Shown one piece after another: positions 56,861 to 64,000 of a stretch of 64,000 nt of DNA. The notes under the pieces were generated by a model. It ran no database searches and was not told the DNA's origin. It saw only the letters and a program-made list of their open reading frames with translations. Source of the DNA: Carya illinoinensis (lineage: Eukaryota > Streptophyta > Magnoliopsida > Fagales > Juglandaceae); contig NC_056766.1 in assembly GCF_018687715.1 (NCBI RefSeq), positions 13,106,501 to 13,170,500 on the forward strand, in the 5' to 3' direction. Within the stretch, counting starts at the first letter, position 1. Each line of letters starts with the position of its first letter. A program made the position numbers and the translations under genes.

Positions 56861-58440
56861 TCATTTTTTATAGAAGTTTCTCAAAAAGGCCAAGGTATCA
56901 ATTGTACAAATACTCCCCATTGATGCACCACCCTCATTACGAGTGTGAGACGTAGTTGACTTAGACCCACTTGTGCATCCATCACCAAACGTAACATAGT
57001 ATTCATACAAAAATTCCATATCCCTCTTGAGAAGTGCAAAAAATTCCTCACCTGTCTCATCGCTCAATGTTTGGTTGAACTAATATGATTGAGTAACCAA
57101 TTTGTACTGTAAATCAAGAATGGTAGCAACAAACAACAACTAGTTTATCTTTCAAAGATCACCCCAATATTTATCATACTTTCTCCTCATTCTAAAAGCC
57201 ATTGAACTCAAGTGTCAATTACTATTGTCATAAAAACTATTCAAGTTTGCATGAATATTAATAAGCTCTTGGAAATACAAATTTGATGTGATATATATAT
57301 AGTGTAACAGAAATACACAAGGCGACATTATAAAATACCTGGAAAAGCTTTGTAAAGTTTCTATGGTCTCCTAATAGTGAGACCCAGGAGCTCCTAGACC
57401 ATTTTTCCAAGGCCTCCTAATTGTGTGCAGTAAACCTCATGTAAATAAACTCGTGATCTACAACACACTCTTCGCTTCTTATTTCCCTTGTTCTCAACCA
57501 ATCAATAATGGAGGTGTTAGATATAGCATTGTCTACCATAATCGCTAATCCGGGAACTCACTTCCAATTGTTTACCCTTTGTAATCGCTAATCCGGGTAA
57601 ATGAAAGGTTTTGCTTATGCAACTACCAACTACTATCAATAAAGTGAGCCCTGACAAATGTGTAATTAATATTTTGGATAGAAGTCCAAATGTGGGTTGT
57701 CAAACACACTCTTTGTGTTTGAGTGTGTTTGACAACACACTCCTCACTTCTTATTTCCCTTGTTCTCAACCAATCAATAATGGAGTTGATAGATGTAGCA
57801 TTGTCTACTGTAATTGTATCAATTTTGTCAATGTCCCAATCAAGCATACACTCCTTGAACTCACTTCCAATCGTTTACCCTTTGTGATCACTAATCTGGG
57901 TAAATGAAAGGTTTGCTTATGCAACTACCAACCACTATCAATAAAGTGAGCCCTGACACATGTGTAATTAATATATATTTTGGATAGAAGTCCAAATGTG
58001 GGTTGCCAAACACACTCTTTGTTTGGTTGTCAAAAATTTTTTCTTCAAGCTATTATTTTCTCTTAAGAATAGCCTCATACAATCCCTCATTACTGTAAAT
58101 CGAGAAGGAGTAGGGAAGCTAGGATTAAGAGATTCATTGTAGTCCTTAAACCCTTTGCTTTCAACAACTCTAAAGGGTAACTCATCCACTATTACCATCT
58201 TAGCAATGGTAGCCTTGGTTTTTTTTCCTTAATATACTTGGTCATTCCTAGATTCTTCTCCCATTCCCCTCCTTCAACGCTTGCCTCTGGGACCAAGAGT
58301 GGTTGGCTCTTATAATTTTTAGGGCAAAGGTGCTTGTGTGCTCTTATTGTCGAAGTGCTTTGGCTTTTGGGATGGCATTTCCATTGCCTCCCACAATAGT
58401 TACAAGTAGCTATATGTTCTTCAAGATCACAATTAGACAT
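56861..58440 (-). pseudogene. hAT-superfamily transposase remnant (BED zinc finger)
   Basis: This is a cut-and-paste transposase of the Ac/hAT type, related to plant RICESLEEPER/DAYSLEEPER proteins. Read right to left: a BED finger (CNYCGRQWKC ... HKHLCP) at 58440-58310; IVDELPFRVVESKGF and KQRVCLATHIWTSIQNI at 58198-57968; WDIDKIDTITVDNATS at 57847 onward; then, after a break, a C-terminal piece. That piece has YKLVTQSY near 57080-57110 and SDETGEEFFALLKRDMEFLYEYY at 57067-56861. Family members are about 650-700 aa. Here stops, shifts and an internal tandem duplication (57470-58030) break it, and the C-terminal dimerisation domain is not visible. TIRs and 8-bp TSDs were not found. Its BED end abuts Gypsy sequence at 58440. 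Confidence 0.82.
57470..58030. repeat. Tandem duplication of about 270-305 bp inside the hAT remnant
   Basis: 57470-57720 and 57742-58027 share 'atttcccttgttctcaacc', 'atgaaaggtttgcttatgc' and 'gtccaaatgtgggttg'. The offset grows from 272 to 306 bp because the second copy keeps about 30 bp that the first has lost. Both copies encode the THIWTSIQN motif on the minus strand. Confidence 0.85.
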
Positions 58441-58449
58441 TGTGAAGGA

Positions 58450-60073
58450 TCACAAGAGCACACGCTTCAGTAGCATATTCTAACTCTTTCTTAAGACCAG
58501 ATTTCATGAGTAAATTAGTTCCCTCTCCTTTATCAGGTTTGAGAGTTTTCTCAAAGCGATAAGGACCTAAGACAACCTTCATTCCATCTTTTACAAAAAC
58601 ATAGTTGCTTTTAAAACCATCATGGATAGCTCTTCTATCATTCTGCCAAGGTCTACCAAGTAGTAAATGACATGCATCCATAGGCACAACATCACATAGT
58701 ACTTTATCTTGATAATTCTTTCCAATAGAAAATTGAACAAGACATTGTTTATTGACTTTTACCTCAATTTCCTTGTGAAACAAAGTAAGCTTGAGGATGT
58801 GGCTCTGTGTTCAATTTCAATTTGTCCACCATATTTTCTACCACAACATTTTCACGTCCTCCATCAATGATAACATCACAAACCTTACGTTGAGAAGTAC
58901 ATATGGTGTGAAAGATGTTGGTTTGAAGCCACTCATCTTCATCTTTAAGACCACACTTAGACGTTGCTGAACAACAAAAGATTCTTCATTATTAGCATAT
59001 ATAGGTGACCTCTTCTTCTTCCACTTCACCTTCTAAATTCTCCTCAATTTCCTTCCCCTCTTCTTCTTCAATAAAAGTCACAATTCAGCTACTTGGACAA
59101 TCTGAAGCAATATAACAAATTCCCTAGCACTTGAAGCATTTGTGAGAATCGACAATTGGACGACTTGAACTAGCTCCCACTTTCTTCTTTGAGAATTTAG
59201 AATTCGTAACCTTACCTCCCAAAATTTGTTTGGAGGTTGAAGCACTACCTCAGTAGGAATGCCCATCTTTTGTCCCAAACTGATGGCTACTTCCACGAGC
59301 CTTCGTAGGTTGCTTTTCTACCTTCAATGCTAGCTTGACAATGTCAGCAGTCGTCCAATATTGCTGTAATTGGACAACATTTCCAATTTCTATCTATAGC
59401 CCACCAAGATAGTGAGCAATAGTCTACTCTTCTAGTTCGGCGATATCACATTTCACGAGTAGATGATCAAATTCTGCAGTATACTCCTCCATAGTACCCT
59501 TCCTTTGTCTAAGACTATGGAACTTAAGAAAAATATCTTGTCGGTTGTTTTCTAGCAAAAATTTTCTCTGAAACTCTTCTCATTTTTGCCCAAGTAACAA
59601 TACAACTTCTACTTTCACGAGCTTGCTGCTTCTTCAAATTCTCCCACCATAAAGAAGCATACTTCTTTAATTTAATGGCAACCAGCTTCCCCTTACGATG
59701 ATCTAAAACATCTTTATAATCAAAGATCGGATCAACTGAATATAGCCAATCAACTAAACTCCTCCAATCGCATTGTTCCTTCAAACTCTGGAATATCAAC
59801 TTTCACAGATTCCATGGAGCACGTTGACAAGGAAATGCTTCACTTTTAGAATGGTAGAGTGGATTTCCAAAAGGATTTCCTTCTTCATTATCTTCTCCAA
59901 AAGAGTGACTATCATAATTATGGTGAGAAACATTATGATCAAATGGCTCAAATCACTCAAGACACTGCTACAATTGCTGAACTTGTCTCCTCAACTCATC
60001 CATTTCAATATCACGTAGATTTCTTTCATGGTGAGTAGGTGGTTCAATATTTGGTCCATGACGACGACCCGCC
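58450..60073 (-). pseudogene. Ty3/Gypsy gag-protease remnant
   Basis: Gag starts at the Met at 60073 (MAGRRHGPNIEPPTHHERN, followed by a DELRRQVQQL coiled coil). It continues through frames with VDWLYSVDPIFDYKDV and KYASLWWENLK (59799-59524). A damaged zinc knuckle is near 59090-59130 (CFKC then a stop, with the knuckle His changed to Tyr). The protease-downstream block VVPMDACHLLLGRPWQNDRR is at 58783-58433. RT, RNase H and integrase are absent, because the sequence runs directly into the hAT remnant at 58440. Compared with the CRM-like element the same VPMxAxHxLLGRPWQ block is shared, but the gag start differs, so it belongs to another Gypsy family. Confidence 0.8.
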
Positions 60074-60100
60074 ATTATAACCAAAAGCTCTAATACTACC

Positions 60101-60960
60101 TGATACCAGGCTTATGATTGGAAATAAAAGATAAACAAATCCAATGGGATACATATATCACCACCCAAAGGAGGATAAGTTCTCTACCCGAACAAGAACA
60201 CCAAAGGGATATAGAAAATCACCACCCAAAAGAAACTCACAAGGGATGCAAAGCAAGAACTCGCCACCTATCGAAATCCACCGAGGGATAAGAGTTATAA
60301 GAAGAAGCTCTTCTTCATAAACTAAAGGCTCAAATTTGTAATCAACTCAAATCTAGAGAATTCCAACTAACATTAATTATATACGAAAACTTGGAATAGC
60401 CCTCCAGGCATGGGCAATTAAAGTTTGCTACTTCCCAACTAAAACTAATTAAGAATATTGCCTAGAGAATTCCAAAGACATGAGAAAATCTGAAAATTCG
60501 CAACATTCTACCAGCCTTGCACAGTCTTTAGTAAAATCCTCATAACTTCCTCTAGAAGACTCCAAATTGCACACCATTTGATGCGTTGGAAACTACAGAC
60601 ATGAGACTTTCCAATGAGATATAGTTTATTCCTTCGGTCATCCAAAATATTCCCAGAATTATGTTTCAATATCATACTGGACAATGGGCTGGGTAATGAG
60701 TTGGTCTTTAGAGTCATTGGGCTTAGTGGCTTCATTGGATTCATTTGGCTGGTCCTCAAAGACTCATGTATCATATAGTGCGACTAAAATAATAGAATTT
60801 GAGATGGACAACAAAAAATATTTCAGGTATTGGCACATGTTAAGAAACACCACTTTGGTTAGTACGTTTCCCTGGCCAATTCATAAAACTAAGAACAATA
60901 TATCAGTGTCATTAAATAAAATAAAAAAATCAACCAATTAAATATGTACTCTCTTGTCGC
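60101..60960 (-). repeat. PBS and probable 5' LTR of the Gypsy remnant
   Basis: A PBS-like TGGTATCA (60101-60108 on minus) lies 28 bp upstream of the gag Met, followed by a partial second copy (TAGTATTAGAGC). To the right is LTR-like sequence without a gene. Its outer limit is uncertain, as no matching 3' LTR is in the window. Confidence 0.5.
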
Positions 60961-62114
60961 ATTTCATGTTGAATTTGTCTAGGATTATTCTAATTTGTGT
61001 CCATTTTAAATGGTTGTTCTTTTCAACTGTCTGATAAATCATTCTATGTATAATTTCTGTCGACCTAATTCTACAATATCATAAAATGTGCTATATATAA
61101 TAATTAGAAATTAATGTTTCATTGGCAACATGGTTTAATCAATGTAATCTCACCATATTATAAAAGATCTTTATACTTTAATTTGGAGGCCGGTCATCTC
61201 ATTTCAACCCTTGAGTTACATGTAAAGAAATCAACCCTATTAACTTCTATTGATCTACTCTAGTTTGCTCAACATAACAACAACAATAACAACAACAATG
61301 ATATTGATCATAATAGTAAGAATAATAGATATGTATGGCAATAATGCTTCATATGCATATTAATCATGTCAATGGTCGGTATTCTTACTTGAAGACTACA
61401 CAAATTGTCCACTTCTCATTTCCCTATTTATATAGCAACTTTTACCAGAAAAAGATCATGGAGATATATATATATATATTATATTAATCATTCAAAACAA
61501 CCCCAAAATATGTTGCATGTTGAAATTTGTGAATCACAAAGATGTGTGGAGAAAAACGTAGTCCCTAGAGAAATTAAATCATACCAATAGATTCAGTTAC
61601 ATAAAACCAACAAAAATAAATGACATAAATCAACCAAAATTAGTCGTATAAATTAACCAAAATCAAAAGAGGCCGCTACACATAAATCAGTCGCATAACA
61701 TCAACCAAAATTATTGACATAACATGTAATAAACCAAAATCAATGCAAAATTAGTAAGGGGTAGTGTAGGGACTTACTGTGGTGAGTGTGGTGAACGAAA
61801 ATCTAGGAGAAGTACTACCAAGAGCCAAATTTGGAAATAACCTTACAAAAATCAGCAATCAACTAGGGTTGTAGAGTCCAAACAGATGGATCAAATTCAT
61901 AAGGATTGAGGCACTTACCGACATCGATGGGCAGTGATTAAGGATGCGACTGAGAGTGCATGACAGGTCAGAGACTACATGACTTTACCAGGTTTTAGGA
62001 GGGTTGGATGGCGAGGGGGGGTTGAGGGACTGCATTTACAAGGTGGGGGAAGCGATCAAAGGGCAACCGATGACAACAAGCTATAACTTGTTCAATTTTA
62101 TTTAATTGTCTTTA
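60961..62114. other. Spacer, no gene seen
   Basis: AT-rich with short CAA-type runs (61280-61300) and a TA run at 61467-61480. Blocks 'cataaatcaaccaaaatta' recur at about 61620-61740. No ORF with a domain. Confidence 0.5.
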
Positions 62115-64000
62115 TGTGGCACCCCGACTCCCATGTACATAAAGGTGGGAATTGTGACACCGAGATAATGATAACATGGGTCACACACTTCAAATGCCAA
62201 GTGCTAAGTGTGTATACATGCAAAAAGTATACAACAAACATCACAGCGGATAAATAAAAGATAGTCAAGTAAGTACCAAAATTTTAAATATAGATTCACC
62301 AAAATAAAAGTCTTTTAAAAGGCTATACTGTTATGCAACAAAATATAATACAATGTCAAAATAGATAGACAAAAGTGGAAATAAATCCCATTGCCAAGAA
62401 GCAACCCCAGGTCACTCCTCCAGCGGAGCAGATCCCTCAGGCTCAATGTCATTCTCTGTATCAAAATCTAAGATTTCATATAATGGAACCATAGGGTAGG
62501 AATACCATGTGAGGTTATGAATCTCTATAAGTAATCAACCAAACAACATAAGAGATAAAAACATATTAATGCAACCAACATGTATGCGTGCATATGATGA
62601 AACATGCATGAGACCAAAACCATCATTTTCTTCAAAAATGACCATTTTCCAACGCATGCCTAAAAATCCAATTTGACTCAAAACACGTTTATGAAAATAC
62701 TAACTGGCATTTTTTCAAAAAATGGCCCAATTATAAATCCACAATTTTTTTAGAAAATGGTCATCGCATCTATTTAATCATAAACCAACATTTTCTCAGA
62801 AAATGACCCATATAAATATCCATTCATTCAGTCACTGTAAGTGGAAATCACAGACGGGACTTACTACCATTCCTGCTTAACACCATCCTTACTGCTAGCA
62901 CAATAGGCAGGACTTACCACTGTTCCTGCTTATCACCATCACTACAGTTCATTTTTTCTTTCTTTTATTTCTTTCCATCATTTCATTACACATGCACCCA
63001 AAGAATTTTCTTAACACAAAAACTTAGTTTTCAAACATGCCATATGAAAATACATGCAAACAGTATATTTGATGTCATGGCACATCACAAATCAAACAAA
63101 ATACACCAATCATAAATCCAAGTGCACATACCCACAAACTAACTCCACAAATAAACCCATCCTCCAATCTGGCCTAAAACCCATATCCGACAACAATTAC
63201 AATAAATTTCCCAACACTTCTTGGACCCAGGGCCCGTCACAACCAATCAAACTGCAAAAATATGTTAGCATAAAAATATATTTAAATCTCAAGAAAAATA
63301 TTTAGAAAATTAATTACAACGATCAAAGGAAACTCTAGAAGATTAAAATGGCAAAGCAGTGTTTTTAAGTGATGGTTGTGGGTTTCAAAACTAGGAAATT
63401 TGAAGGTGGAAGCTACAGGGGCTACTAGCTAGCCATGAAGGGAAGGTTGGTGGTGGTGGTGTGTGGCATGCGGCGGTGTTGGCAATGGTAGAAGGAAGAG
63501 AAACCCATGGGTTTCCTTGTGATGGAGAGAGAGAGAGTTGCCACGGGCTGGAGGTGGCTATGTGACATAAAGTGGGGAATAGTGAGTGGCAAAGGACTGC
63601 CTACAGAAGCTATGAGGTATGAAGGTTGATGAGGTGAGCTTCTTCATCACATTAAGGCACTATTGGGTGCTGCCAAGGGCAGTGGATGGTCTGTCATGTG
63701 GGGGAGGAAACTTCTTCAAGAAACTTTGCCAAGGTGGCCAAATTCATAGGCCTTGGTGAGCCTCAACCAAGTGGACTTCAATTTAGGGTTTAAAGGGGGT
63801 TTGGTTAGGGTTTGAGATGCTATGGAGCCCAAATCTAATTTTTCTTGGCCCAATCAAAATTTCAAGGTTTAAAAGGTTAGATAATAATGTCATAACAAAA
63901 ATTTGAGAAATTAATAGCATATGGAAGTGATTTAGTCCAGTGATTAAACACAATGCTAGAAATTAGATAAAAAAAAGGTTTGAAGGCCAACTTTAGGGTT
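62115..64000 (-). repeat. Ty3/Gypsy LTR, truncated by the window edge
   Basis: It starts TGTGGCACCCC and its first 250 bp align with the solo LTR at 48391 (shared 'catgtacat', 'gggtcacaca', 'gccaagtg', 'cagcggata' blocks). 63690-64000 aligns instead with the other solo LTR at 47690-47990. It contains a roughly 60-bp tandem duplication (about 62850-62945, 'ggacttaccac...ttcctgctta') and several small TTTTC/AAAATG hairpins (62620-62810). No gene is visible. Whether it is a solo LTR or part of a full element cannot be told here. Confidence 0.65.

Overview
This window is nuclear DNA from a woody eudicot. It is AT-rich and intron-bearing, and it is dominated by nested plant LTR retrotransposons. 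The MITE near 54.2 kb (termini around TTTGGATAGTGA) resembles a repeat I associate with Fagales/Juglandaceae genomes. That placement is from memory and is tentative. Only one intact host gene is visible: a two-exon CYP82-type cytochrome P450 at 29838-31684 (+). A decayed second CYP82 copy lies at 54742-55368 (+), so the locus was probably a small P450 cluster that transposons have since expanded.

Layout. (1) 1-18.1 kb is a three-level nest: an old Ty3/Gypsy LTR (1-477 and 17750-18110) is split by a Sirevirus-type Copia element (478-17744, minus strand, TSD GTAAA). Its left LTR is in turn split by a young CRM-like Ty3/Gypsy element (1139-8193, minus strand, TSD CATTG) whose LTRs differ at 5 of 815 positions. 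(2) 18.1-23.3 kb holds an AT-rich spacer and a GC-rich, badly decayed gypsy-type remnant. (3) 23317-29320 is a complete PIF/Harbinger DNA transposon (TSD TAA, matching TIRs). It has a two-exon Myb/SANT-like accessory gene on + and a DDE transposase on - that carries one frameshift. (4) The P450 gene follows. (5) A related Harbinger MITE (32887-33501, TSD TTA) comes next. (6) A second Sirevirus (34685-43360, minus strand, TSD CAGAT) sits inside another Gypsy LTR. It carries an intact antisense coiled-coil ORF (36602-37039, +) with its own TATA box. (7) 44674-51037 is a solo LTR (TSD ATTAG) containing a second solo LTR (48391-50701). (8) 51-54.4 kb holds AT-rich DNA, a 112-bp tandem duplication and two MITEs. 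(9) The P450 pseudogene is at 54.7-55.4 kb. (10) 56.9-60.1 kb is a mosaic of a decayed hAT transposase abutting a decayed Gypsy gag-protease region. (11) Another Gypsy LTR starts at 62115 and runs off the window.

How it works together. The Harbinger transposase and Myb-like protein would act as a pair, but the transposase is frameshifted here. The nearby MITE is the kind of element such a pair mobilises. Both Sireviruses share a 5' leader module with a second primer-binding-site-like copy and a polypurine-tract cluster before the 3' LTR, although their pol genes have diverged. They differ in what lies between pol and the 3' LTR: a sense envelope-like gene in the first, an antisense coiled-coil gene in the second. 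All element boundaries rest on TSDs, TG..CA ends, PBS and PPT read directly from the sequence. Family names rest on motif recognition without database searching.
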